In this document: piece by piece, positions 39,142-50,800 of the stretch
How the letters are laid out: each line of letters opens with the position of its first letter
Numbering within the stretch: the stretch's first letter is position 1
Assembly (NCBI RefSeq): GCF_018691265.1
Contig: NW_024881322.1
Location: 2,728,001 to 2,792,000, forward strand
DNA: 64,000 nt
Source: Tyto alba
Lineage: Eukaryota > Chordata > Aves > Strigiformes > Tytonidae
Direction of reading: 5' to 3'
Translations under genes and position numbers: made by a program
The notes under the pieces: generated by a model
Seen by the model: only the letters and a program-made list of their open reading frames with translations
Databases searched by the model: none
Told to the model about the DNA's origin: nothing

Positions 39142-42100
39142 TTGAACCACAGGCTGTCAGGTAATAGATAATGTAAGTATTAATTAGAGGAAAAATAGTA
39201 TCTTTTAATTAACTGTAATTTAAAATGTTGAATGCAACAACCATTTTTCAGTGCGGTTTCTTTTTTGTTGTTTTTTAACTGTTACTTTTGACCCTCTGAG
39301 CTTCTCAGTAATCCAAATTAAATCTTTCCCAAAAGACCCGATTAGGTCTTTCCCAAAAAAACATAGCACAGAAATGTCGAGAATAACTTCTGCAATGTGT
39401 TGGGTAAAGGACAAACACCCTTGTCAAAACAGGATACCTGGTCAGAACCACAGATCACTCAGCACTCTCCCTTCACACACATTGCTGCCCAGATTAGAGA
39501 TAGCCAGGAAGTGCGTGTTGTTTACTTGGAAGCTGGCATGAGAACTGCACTGATGTTCCAGCTCACCAGGATGGAGAGGGGACGTAACAGAGAATGCAGC
39601 AATCATCCACAACTTCCCTCCCTTATCCTCCATGACTTTTTGACCATTAACTTAGTTTACATTTAACAATGGGGGGAAAAAATAGTCATGTCATCCTAAT
39701 CTTTTCTTTTTAATGGGTTTCAGTTTAGCTGTGGTTCCTTGGGTGGGTTTTTGTTGTTTGCATTTGGGGGTTTTTTGTATTGTGGTTTGTTGGGTTTTTT
39801 TGTTGTGTTTTTTTTTTTTTTTCTCATGTTAAATTCAGTTTCTTTAAACTACTGTCCTCTGTCTTGTAAAATGTTGTTAGTTGGTGCTGCACGTTCAGGG
39901 GACCAGCATCCTGTGTTTGGAGTCTGGTACAATGGCAGTGACAATGTGTGTCCTCTGTGACACGATGGCAAAATTCTATATGTATTGTTCCATACATTCT
40001 CACACATGGGCTATGAGTTTGCTCTGTAAAAAATGCTGCAGGCAGAGAAAAAACACAGCCTTACAATGGCCATGAAAATAATGTTGTCTACAGGGCTGAA
40101 TATCAAAGATGTTAAAAGGCAAGAATGCCCTTGATGGTCGCTGCTGTGTGGTATACTACTGTTCTGGGTTTCTGGAAGCTCAAGGGGAATATAATGTCTC
40201 GGACAAGCAGTGTTCACAAAAGTTTTGCAATACTACAGAACTGGACCCAATAATAGTGTGCTTTCATCTCCTTCTGCTTCTGGGTTCTGTCTTTTTGACA
40301 TGTCACCAAAATCACCCAAAACCAGGAATAAAAAAAGTGTCAGGAACATTTCCTTAGTTATTATTTTTGCATGGAATAAATTGAACAATGGCCCACGACA
40401 GGTTTGAAGGTAGAGCTATATAAGCACTTGGAGAGTTAGTAGTTTTTCTACAGTGCTCACTTAAAAGAAACCTTGTGGGAAAAGCCTGCCTCATGTTAAA
40501 AGACACAAAAGGCCAGTAATGACAGTTCTGTGCACACGAGTCCACAAAGCGCACTGAATGACTAAAACTACTGAATCTTCTAGAAGCTTTCACAGAATGA
40601 TGCAAATAACCTGATAATGGAGACAAATTTTCAGCTCCGAGAGCTCTGACTGGAGCAGGGGAATACTTTAAAAGCTTTCCCTCCACTGTAACGCTGACTG
40701 GACTCCAGCAGGACTCGTAATCTGAAGTCCTAGGCTAAGACTTTCAAAAGTGTCTTAGCCCATTGACTTGTGGTGACATTAGAAGACAGTCAGCTTTAGA
40801 AATCCCACCATACTTCTCGTTTGGCCAGAGTTAAATGGCAGAGAGAGTTGATACAATGCCAGTTACCTCATTTCCAAGTTACTGACACTAGAGTTGAAGA
40901 ACACTAGTAAGGTACAAAACCCAGGGGTGCAATGTGTCTTATGGGGCATATAGAGCTTCAGTAGAAGACACCAGCTTGAACCCAGAATGTTCAAAACCTA
41001 TCTTTTTTCCTTGTTTGAGGACTTTCAACCCAGACTATTCAAGTACTAACTCTTTATGCCATTGAGGAATCTCAAGGAAAATATTAAGCCAATGTCATCT
41101 TATGGGCTGTAATTCACAGGCTCACTTTGGGCAGAAAAATATTAATCCAAAAGCCATCAAGTCTATTAAAAAAATGTTTACAACAAAAAGGTGCTTTTAT
41201 ACCCTGAAGTACTACACGTGACAAAATATATTCAAATCACTACAACAAAATGTATTCAAGTCATCCTTTCTGAAGATAAAAAGTTTCAAATGTATCATGT
41301 AGGTACACTCTATATTTCAGTTTGTGTGTTGTACTTTCTTGGTTAGGCAAGCAAAATGCCCTGGCAGCTTAATGTTCATTAGCGTGGAAATACTATAGAG
41401 GAAAATCTCAAAATTGAGTTTTGACCTCATTCAAAGTAAGGCCTTTGTTGGATTTCCCTGCTTTGAACTTGTACATCAAGGGACATAAAGGAAAATTAAC
41501 TAGAATTTACATGTATTAACTATTCTGCAGGCATTTCGAGTAAAACTGAAGATAGAATTTCAAAGCCAATTCAAGTCTCTGTAAGTGCATCTACACAAGA
41601 GTGCCTTAAAAGGCAATTCAGATTAACTGTGAGAATAGAATCTGATTCCTAAGCTGATGATATAACTACTTGTACTTTGTACAGGAAACATGTAGCTACT
41701 TCCTTCAATCTGTGATTAATGTGATTCAATCAATCTGGCATACTAAAATTGTTTCTATAGCTGATGACATTTTTTAACAGCAGACTTGTAGACAAATTTC
41801 TGAAAGTTCCTTTAGAATTTTTCAGGTTTATTTTTGAAGAGGTTAAAGCGAATGTGATGTTTAATGTCCTCATCGTTTGAAATGTATGTGTTCTTGACTT
41901 TATTACTGAGTGTAACCTACTCAGGTTCATTCTTTGTACTTGAAGAGCTTCAAGTCATCGTCATAGGTGGATAAAAGTTGGGGTTTACAGGACCCAAGTT
42001 AGAAAACATTAATGCTCTGCTTTCTGTCTCCTCTTGATGAGATGATAGGAAAAGGTGTAACTTGCTGCACTTGTGAGTTTATAGGTGTGAAGCATTAGGA

Positions 42101-42212
42101 TCAGAAAATTATGAAGTCATCCTAAAGCCACATTTACTTACTGAGTAGTGAATATGTTTAATAGTTTCCACTCAAATTCTGAAGTATTGTTGAGACAAGA
42201 AATCATCCAACC

Positions 42213-42234
42213 TTTTTTTTTTTTTTTTTTTTTT
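42213..42234 (+). repeat. poly(T) run of 22
   Basis: An uninterrupted 22-base T tract after 'catccaacc'. No associated element is seen. Confidence 0.85.
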
Positions 42235-42805
42235 CAAATTGCTGCAGAATTTTCTCTCCTAGGAAGGATACTCTCTGTATTGTTTTTTTTTGTTGGGTTT
42301 GGGATTTCTTTGCATTTTTCTTTTAGCTTAAAAGCAAAACAGAATGAAATACCACAATGGTTTTGATGCACATACTACTTTTAATTTTGTTTTACTCTGA
42401 TCACAAAGATTTATTTTTCTGTAAGAGCACTTTAAAGCTTCTTTTTAAAAAGTGTGAATGTGATTTCCCTCCAAATCAGTTATTTTTGTAAATTAACTTT
42501 AATAATGTATAGAAAGGGTGTTGGTTTTGATAAGTAAGACCAATAATTCTTCTAAAAAAAATGTCTCTCTACTAACTATCAATATATACAGCCTCAATAC
42601 CAAATAACAATTCCTGGAACAAGGAACACTGATTCTCTTCTTACTTAATTAGAAGACTTGTTTCTCATGGGCACTCATGCTGATTTATGAATACCTATTG
42701 TTCTTAATTTAACTGCACATTCAGTTTTGCACAATGGAAGACATATACACTCTGGCCTTGGTTCATTCAGCATACATATGAGACCCAAGTTTATGTGTTT
42801 TACTG

Positions 42806-42828
42806 TTAAGCACCTATTAGGTGCTTAA
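42806..42828. other. 23 bp palindrome, 11 bp arms
   Basis: TTAAGCACCTA and TAGGTGCTTAA are exact reverse complements with one T between them. It is the longest near-perfect palindrome I found in the window. Confidence 0.9.
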
Positions 42829-43013
42829 TTCTAGAAACCCTTGGGCTATAATAAATATAATTTTATCAAGCAATTTAACCCAGTAATTCTGTGAAGAATG
42901 CAGGGGGAGGTCTAATGTTCTTTAATTTGGTGAATGCCATAAAGTCTAATAAAAAGAGGGTTTTGTTTCAAGTGCTTTAATTGGAGAAAATTTAAATAAG
43001 CTTCTAAAATTTC

Positions 43014-43075
43014 AGGGGCCAGATTCTTCTGTCAATAACAGTGATATAAATTTACTAAATTCAAAGTAAATATAA
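43014..43075 (+). repeat. relic of old palindromic amniote repeat
   Basis: It opens with 'ggggccagattctt', the typical start of the same ancient repeat class suspected at 36215, followed by degraded 'cagtgatataaattta' words. Only the first about 60 bases are recognisable. Confidence 0.4.
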
Positions 43076-45603
43076 TTATGGAATAGCATTTTTTTCCAGT
43101 ATGATTTGAGCTTATTGGTACCTCTTTGAGTCTGCAACACTAATCGCAAAGTCTCCTGAAAACAAAGATGAGATCTGTGGTTAGTAGTGTTCTTCACCAC
43201 TTCTCTCCCCTCTTCTTCCTCTCCCTTATTCTGTTTTTCCTTCCTTCTCTCCTTACTGTTACTCTGTCTCTGGTCCATGCAGGTAGAGGTATACAAATAT
43301 AAGAAGTCATTCTGAAATAGTAAGTACGATTTGAATCTTATAAAAGGTGTTTGTTTGCAGTTGAAGATGTCTTTCAGGTAAGCTTTTATCATTTTAAATA
43401 ATTAGTGTCAGGATCAGCTAACACACGCCTACTTCTTCAGGGCCATTATAGATATTTTTAAGCTATCAAGAGGGAGAAGAATAGTTGGAAGATGATTTTA
43501 AAATCTCCACTTAGTTTAAACCTTTGTAAAGACTTTTATCAGCTTAATTTGTAAAAAGCAGCAAAGCAAAAATAATTTTGAAGGAATATGGACTTGCGTG
43601 CACCATGTATGTCCACCCAGCTCTTCCCAATCAAAATGTTTTTGATGCATCATACACATGATCAAAACCAGGCACAATTTATCTGTTAAAACACTCTCTG
43701 ACTCTGCATTTTGGTATTTCTGTCAACACAGCTTACTATGTTTGATCTGCTTGCACATGAGATAGCTCTAGGTCATAATTTCTTCTTTACCACCTTAGTT
43801 AGCTTTGAGGAAAACTAAGTGTTGTCTTGATCAAATTCAAACTCATTCTCTCTGTTTTTCAGTTGGGGATGCTACAATCAAACTTACAACCCTTCTGAGA
43901 CTAATGTCTGCTTTCAGATTCCCCGTAGCATGTTGGCACTGTGGTAGTTGAGAAGTGACTTGTGGATTAGGCATCTGATAGTTAGAGCCATTTCGTCCAG
44001 GTAGATCCTCCCCAGCTTTGAGTGAGTGGAGAGTTAGATCAGGCAATGCAATCAAACGTGGTTTTCACGCTACATCAGGAAAAATGAATAGTGCAGATAT
44101 TTATGTGAAATATTAAAGGAATGTAACTTATTCCAGGAGAATAGAATCAGAGTCTCCTATGGAAATCACCCAGCTATCATCTTGTGCCAGTGTCTTTCCT
44201 GATTACATACATGTCTCACCACCGATGGAAAGGTTGTAGAGATTCCTGCAACTTATTGCAGTTTTACTTCCTTGCTGTTATTAAGCTCCTCTCAATGCCC
44301 ATCCCGATCTTTGTCGCTGTACTAGTCACAGGGAATGAATTTTCCTTTTTTTTTTTCCAGCAGCAGCCTTCTGTATGTTTGAAAACTTATCAACTCCCCT
44401 CACTCCACCACAGATCATTCAATCTTTCCTTCAAGGTTGTGTTTCCAAAAATTTATGTTCCTTTTTGCCCCTCTCATTTTTCATGGTTCTTGAGTTCAGA
44501 TTTGGACACAGGGCTACCAGTTCACTCAACACTCATATAGCATCAGCTGAAGGAAACTGGGGGATGGCTTCCTATACCTTGAAAATAGGTTTATATATGT
44601 ACCTCCATCTAATGAGTTGCCCTTCCTGTTACAATTATACAGTTATGCAGATAATTATTCTTACCTAACTGTAGATCCTCAAATTTATTCTTAGTTACAT
44701 CCTAATTTTTTAGGTCATTTCTCTAATTTGGGAGGAACATTTTGAGTTCTAATCCTGCCCTCAAAGGCACTCACAATTCTTCCTAGTGCTGTGCCACTTG
44801 CAAATTTAATAAACACATTCCTATAATACATATTGGTTACAAAAAAAACCTGAAGTTTTTCCATAATGGTGAATTATTGCTGACTTAACTATTCATATGA
44901 ATGCTGCTGGTTTTTTCTTTAATTGCTGGAAATTCACTGATTATGAAAATGCTAGTGAACAGGATATACTGTGGATTGCATATTGGTCTAGAATTCTATA
45001 AGTCCTGAACCGCAAGTCCAGATTTTACATCAAGTTTTTCTGGAAATCCTGTATGACAAATTTTCAAACAGGATAGCATTTTAGTTACATTTTCTTTCTA
45101 ATATCACTTGAGGCACTCAAATTTTAAACTGCTTTGAACTGAATCCCATTCTTTTCCAATTTCCAAATGGACATCGGTTTCTTTGCATGGAAAGTGAATG
45201 TAATAATTCTTATCTTCCACAAAGAAACATTTTAAGGATTTGTGGTATTGCAGTTTCAGCGAGGACTTCACTATTAAATGTGTTATGGTACGGGGGTGGT
45301 AAATGTTACGAGACAACACTGTAAAAATTCTTTCATTTGGCTGATTATTTTTTCCAAAACAACAGCCTATCTATGAATTATGATCCACTTCTCTGAGTGA
45401 ATGCTGTTATTTGTTTTAGAAATCTACATCTGTTTAAAACAAGCCTTCGCTCAGTTTGATTTACTGAGCATTTAAGCCCCGAAGGATGCATAGTCAATGC
45501 ATTCCATTAAAGAATAGATACACAAATCTACTGACAGTGGCCAGAATTTGCTTATTACTTGTTCCATTTACAGCACAGGTCCAGGCATTTGGGCCTTTAG
45601 TTT

Positions 45604-45775
45604 CTGCTACTGACTGTGTGTGACTGTCAGTAAATTATTTAAACTTTCTGTACTCAAGATCCCTTAGCTGGGCATTTTACCAACCTCAGAGGGGTATTAC
45701 AAGATTGAACTAAGAACTGGCCTTTTGAGTTCCTCAGATAAAGTGTTTTCTAAGTGCCAGGCAGTACTGAAAATC
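45604..45775 (+). mobile_element. MIR-like SINE remnant
   Basis: The order of motifs fits the MIR core and tail: 'ctgactgtgtgtgactgtcagtaaattatttaaactttctgtactc', then 'cctcagaggggtattacaagattgaactaa', then 'gtgttttctaagtgccaggcagta'. MIR elements predate the amniote split, so a diverged copy in a bird is plausible. The match is by motif order, not alignment. Confidence 0.5.
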
Positions 45776-46127
45776 TAGAGGGACTGTGCTGACATTTAGG
45801 ACGTGGTTCTTATTTTCCTTACTGTTGAGCTTCAGTAACTTCAACAGTTATTTATGCTATTCATCTGCAGACAGAAGAATCATGTCCTTTGTATTTTAAG
45901 GGGCAAGGAATAACTGTTCTTCCAACAAGCCAGTGGGTAAAAACTGGCCAAGCCTTTCTATTCATCTTCCCAGTGAGGAAGAAGCAGTTACAACAAAGTA
46001 TATGTATATTCCAAACATATTCTTGTTCATTTAAGAGATAATATCCATCTTGGAGCACAGATGGGTCAGCAGGGTCAAGGGCAGGCCCTTCACTTTGGAT
46101 AACAGTGCCTTTAAATCCTTGCATTAC

Positions 46128-46337
46128 CTTGGATTTAGTAATGATCTGCTGAGAAACGGATGCCGAAGGCAAATTTAGTGACAGTTTTGGGTGACTTCTT
46201 GCTTTCTGCAGGGCCTTGTGCAGCAGAAGTGAATGGCACTGCAGGATGTTTTCCTTCACAGCTCCATGCTCTGATGGCTCTTTAGGAAACAGGAAGACAG
46301 TCAGGTCACTTCTTGGCAACACTTGCAGCATTATCAG
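46128..46337 (-). CDS. candidate internal exon (70 codons) in a 161-codon frame
   Basis: The minus-strand open frame covers 45861-46346, the longest frame outside low-complexity sequence and the CR1. Within it, an acceptor ('cttgacttgctacag') and a donor ('aatccaag|gtaatg') enclose exactly 70 codons in phase 0-0. The translation includes LIMLQVLPRSDLTVFLFP and QCHSLLLHKALQKARSHP, a plausible helical protein with charged and hydrophobic residues well mixed. No domain or family is recognised. The phase is compatible with the candidate terminal exon at 15008-15316, which would imply a roughly 31 kb intron or missing small exons between them. The acceptor's pyrimidine tract is only moderate. It could also be a decayed coding remnant or chance. 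Confidence 0.35.
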
Positions 46338-46346
46338 CTGTAGCAA

Positions 46347-49300
46347 GTCAAGGCCTCATTTGAAATAAAATTACCAGTATTATCATGCTATTTCTATATC
46401 CCTCAATGTACAGTGTTTTTCTCTTCCAAGATTGCATGCTTATTAACTTCAGATTCCAAGTAAGGTTTCATTTTTCATTTTCCACACCAGGCTAAAGGTG
46501 CTTTTTGTGATTCTCCTCTTATAGCTTCTCCCTTCTTCTTTTATCTCTCTATGGGCAGCTTGTAACTTCCCCCTGGGATTCTAGAACAACCTAGTCAAGC
46601 AGTTGTACCAATCAGATTTGGTAAAAGATTGTAAGGGTATTTTGTTTTGTTTTAAACTAAGTTTGGGAAGGAGTGTGTTGCCTTCAGCCCTCAGAACCTT
46701 TTTGGATAAATTTGTGTTATTTTTTTAGGTTTTTATTAGTTCGTTGTTCTTATGGTTCTGCAGTTTACAGGAAAGCAAACAAACAAACAACATAAACAAA
46801 AAAACATGAAATTTTAGATTTTGTATTTGACTTCAGATTCCAGCAAGTGAAAAAACAGCAAAAACTTAAATATTAACATTATAATCATTGATTTCAACAG
46901 AGCGTTCAACTCAAACACTTCTCCAGTCAGCTCAAGACATAAACTGTTCCTCTTTTTACTGTACATCAGATCAGTTAACATTTTTTAACATTCTTTCAAT
47001 CATACTTCTTAAAGCTATTTCATTTCTACCTCACATGTCATCACACAAATATTGTTGTTTATATCCAAACTAGATCATAAGTTACTTCTGTATAAATGTG
47101 TGTGATCTTGAACATCTTATTGGAATTTGGAAACAAGAACAGAAGCAACATGCCTTCTTATATACCAGCTATGAAAGAATATGGGGGTGGGGAAGTAGAC
47201 AAATGTTTCCACCAGTTAGAGAGGAATTTTTCAGTAACTTACGTTCAGTTTAGCTGCAGAGATTTCTGTGTGTTATTTGATCCATCAAATGCTGGTGCCA
47301 TTTCCTGTAGCTATGGAAATGTGTGATTTATTGGCTCAAGACTAATAATATGTTCATTTATGTAAACATATTTTCAGTAATGCAGTGCTTCATTTCTAAA
47401 TGGTTCTGAGTTAAACCTGGAATTTTTTAGAGGTAGTGAAATATATGGCTTACCTAAAATATGAAGTCCTTCCAAAAAAAGTTGACCAAAAATTAGGGAA
47501 ATTTGTTGTTTACAGTGAGTTCTAAACAAAAATATTCAATCAGTCATTTTTAGCAGCTGACATTCACAGACTCAGAGTCATTATCCCTGACAAACAGCTA
47601 AATGTACTAACTTTTAATTATGAAATAGTGAAGATTTTCTATTCTCCACAGCTCCAACTAGACCAATCACAACTTATTTTATCTCCAGGCAGATGCAATC
47701 TACCATTTAACAACCTACAGAATAACTGCAGTATCCTTAAGGAATGCCAATATTATACACAACAGATAATAATCATGAATGCTACCACTAATAGGATTCT
47801 CTATGTGAATTTTTTACTACTGAAACGGAATGTATGCATTGTTTAAACTGGCTGTATTTTCTACCTGTTTACCACGTACTTCTGTGTTGTTCTGTGTTAA
47901 ATTGCAGTAACATCTGATTTTTTTGAAAACAAAGTACTGGCCACAAAGAAATTAAAGTATTCGTACTTCACGTGGAAAATATTCTTTCTTCATGTGAATA
48001 CAGACCAGTACATTGAACTAATGCAAGTAATCTCAGTGTCTCTGCAGATCGAAAGATTACCAGATAGAAAAAAAATGTATTAACTCATCTGAGCCTGATT
48101 TTTTTAACCTCACCCCTCAAAAGCATTTCTTATCTCCAAAACTGCTAATAAATGCAAGTTACGACTTCGCTTCAAATTAATTAACAGGGAGCCCCGTTTG
48201 AAGAACCTGGCTCATTTTTATCATATGGAGACTCCATCAGTGACCTGATTAGTCTTTGATAAACCTTTTTAGGATTTAGAAAAGCTGAGCAGGGTGACAA
48301 AGGGAAAGCGGTCAAGTTAAACAGCAGCTCAAATGGGGGAATTGTAACAGCCGGTATTAGAGGAGACTGACTTTGCAGGCTTTGAGAAGGGCTTATGAAA
48401 CTGCATCCACTGCACTGATTCTCCCATCCACTGGGCTGTGATTAACACAGTTCCATATGAAGCTGGGGAAAAAACAGGATTTAGTAATATCTGCAAAACG
48501 TATTGTTCTCAAGGAAAAATAGTCTAGTTTGGCTGGTGGGTCTAGAGGAGGTGCCAAGATATCTAAATCATAAGCACTCCTGGGAAAGAGTGTGGAAAGT
48601 CCCCTGATTTTATACAGTGTGTTAAAATAGTTCTTTTGTTTGCATCATGTTAAGGTTGAATAAGATACCATCTGTGCTGAGTTTTACATCTTATGACAGG
48701 AATAACGACCATAATTGGTCTGTTATCAGCTCCTGCTACTCGTAAAAAAAGATGTGAAGATGGGTACCACAGCAAAGCAGTCCTGGACGGGTGCCCAGCT
48801 GTGGCTCTCGCCTGCAAAGGTTCGAAAAATGCAGTAAGAGTCTGCATAGGTTGGAGGTAAGAAGCAATGCTCTTTAAAAAATTAGCTCAAAATAAAAATA
48901 ATTAGGAAAACTTTGGGAATAGTAACACATTTGGGGCTTGGTTTCCATGGTAAGGAGGCATAAGCAGTCACAGATTATGTACATATGAGTGAATTGAATA
49001 TGCCCAGGATTGACTTTGAGGCCAAATGGCATGGAAGAGCCTGTCCATACTGTTAAACTTTCTGATCCTCCAAATCAGGGTGGCTGCATCCAAATTGCCA
49101 TGGGGAATGATCAGTGGCCAGTGTCAACTTCTGAACTGGGCCCAGGACTTGTTTGCAAGATGGGCTGTCAGCCTTGGGCCAAAACTGTACCTGGAAACAT
49201 TACATCGATTTGACAATGTTGATGACTGAGACACAGTGTCCAGGACTGTTCCTGGTCCTGCTTCATTGACAGCTGTAGATGTAGTCTCTGTGTTCAGGTA

Positions 49301-49889
49301 TATCTCTGGCTGTGTGTTCCCTGTGTGTGACATTTGAACCTTGTTAATTTAAAATTTGATGTAGAGGTAGAAATATTGACCATGCCAGTGGTCCAGGATA
49401 ATGAAAACAGGTACAATAAAGAGTGTTTAACTGAAGCAAAACCCACAGTGTGAGTTACATCTCATGTACATCCTAATACACTCTTTTTTTCTCTCTATCT
49501 CTGCCTTTCTAATTTGGAATTTTCCATTTTTATTGGCTAAACTGCTAAGATTGTTCTTGAGCATATATTTGTGGTTCCGAAGGTGCTTTCATAAGTGTCA
49601 GGGGAAAAAAAAAAAAAAGTGAAAATCATACTCTCGGTGTACACTTTAGATCAAAAATTTGTCACTACAAACATCTCACCCTGATTCTGGTTTTGAGTTC
49701 CCTCAGTAGTTGGAAACCAAGTTCACCAAACTGTAGCTTAGCCAACATATCAGTACATAGGAATCATGATGAGACAGCAGTATTAACCTCCAGTGTTCCT
49801 TTTGCCGTTGTTAATTTGTTTGGGCTTTCTGCTAAAGTGTTTAAATTTCAGCAAATATCTGGCACGTGGCTTAAAAAAGGGCAGGGTGA
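46347..49889. other. non-coding stretch, part resembling a conserved element
   Basis: No gene is seen. A/C-rich low complexity lies at about 46775-46806 ('caaacaaacaaacaac'). The interval at about 48170-48500 combines TAATTAA and ATTAG homeodomain cores with mixed, non-repetitive sequence of moderate GC. It has the feel of a conserved non-coding enhancer, but I cannot test conservation. Confidence 0.4.
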
Positions 49890-50040
49890 CATTAGTCAGA
49901 GCCTGCTTAGGGCCCTGGGTGGCTCAGACGGCTGAGAGCCGGGGGCCCTTGCAGGGCGATGGCCCCGGAGGCTGAGCCACCTCTGCTGTGGTCAGTGGGT
50001 GAGACGGCAAAATGCGGGAGGCTTGGCTGGCTAGGGATGA
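49890..50040. promoter_or_regulatory. small CpG cluster with GC-rich stem-loop
   Basis: About eight CpG dinucleotides fall within roughly 150 bases of otherwise CpG-poor DNA. Inside it, GGCTCAG (49921-49927) pairs with CTGAGCC (49972-49978), and CCGGGGGCC (49939-49947) pairs with GGCCCCGG (49961-49968) apart from one bulged base. This could be a small orphan CpG patch, a regulatory element or a folded RNA segment. It is far too short for a normal CpG-island promoter. Confidence 0.3.
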
Positions 50041-50430
50041 GTAAAGGTGTCTGAAGACTGTTAAGGAGGTAACTAGATGACTTGGTGGTTGTTTCAATCC
50101 TGTAACACACAAAACTTTGAGTGACAGAATCTGCCTCTTACTGCTCTGTGTAGAAGAAAGGTAAAAAGGGCTGTGGCAGTGAACTTGAGACTAGAAGGAA
50201 GAAACGGGCAAAAAGTATGGGAGGGGTGTCAAGTGATCTGGCAGCAGGACATTACTGCCTTATGTAAAACGATAGGCATATAAGCTTTTATTGGTACTGG
50301 TCAGCTTTGCTTAAAACGACATCTTCCTTGAAAAGTTACCTCCTATTAGCTGGTGTTTCAAAGCTATGTGGGAGCATCAGCAAAGAGTTATGTCAGTGAA
50401 CACATTGCTAAATAACCTTTGTGCTGGCAG

Positions 50431-50599
50431 CTGCGTGGTGCTGGAACTTTGAATATCGCAGAGAAGTGGCTGGCTGCCCCATCGCAGCGTCCTGCCTCTT
50501 TTAAGCATATGAGCAACCTGAACAGCAAAAGAGAAGTGTGTCGTTTGAGAGGCAAACAGACGTCCCCTGCCAATGCAGACAGGAATCTTTCTGTTGCAG
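50431..50599 (+). CDS. candidate exon (56 codons plus one base)
   Basis: The acceptor 'aataacctttgtgctggcag' ends at 50430 and the donor 'gttgcag|gtaatt' follows 50599. The 169 bases between them are fully open from phase 0, with locally raised GC and several CpG. The peptide has a basic, polar character (NSKREVCRLRGKQ) and an amphipathic start (AGTLNIAEKWLAAP). No family is recognised. It lies about 400 bases after the CpG cluster at 49890-50040, so it could belong to a transcript starting there. A pseudo-exon is equally possible. Confidence 0.25.
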
Positions 50600-50678
50600 G
50601 TAATTCTGTGTCATTCCCAGGCTACAGCAGTATCTGATCGGTCTCAGTTCTGAGTCCTTCTACTTTTATTGGCACTCT

Positions 50679-50800
50679 TTTCCAGATGGGAGACTGAGGC
50701 ACAGGAAGCCCACGATTTCCCGAAGTAGTAGGGACCATCTGTACCTAAGCAGGAAATGAACTGGGGCTCCAGAGCTCCAGAACAAGGCTGTCATCGTAGG
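50679..50800 (-). mobile_element. MIR-like SINE remnant, reverse orientation
   Basis: 'tccagatgggagactgaggcacagga' followed by 'aatgaactggggctccagagctcc' matches the reverse strand of MIR-type elements ('cagatgaggaaactgaggcacagagaggttaagtgacttgccca...'). It is diverged and partial. Confidence 0.5.

Larger units (their letters stand above)
39073..45603. other. non-coding stretch
   Basis: No recognised gene. A 24 bp local duplication lies near 39325-39358 ('tctttcccaaaa' twice), a T/G-rich patch at about 39730-39821, a 23 bp direct duplication at about 41222-41268 ('acaaaat.tattcaa.tca'), a 22-base T run at 42213-42234 and a palindrome at 42806. The 126-codon minus frame at 43012-43392 passes through a purine/pyrimidine-biased tract (Lys/Glu-rich) and is not convincing as a gene. 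Confidence 0.5.

Noticed and set aside
43012..43392. 126-codon minus-strand ORF
   Set aside because: Much of it is a Lys/Glu-rich translation of a pyrimidine-biased tract and its end overlaps an old repeat relic.
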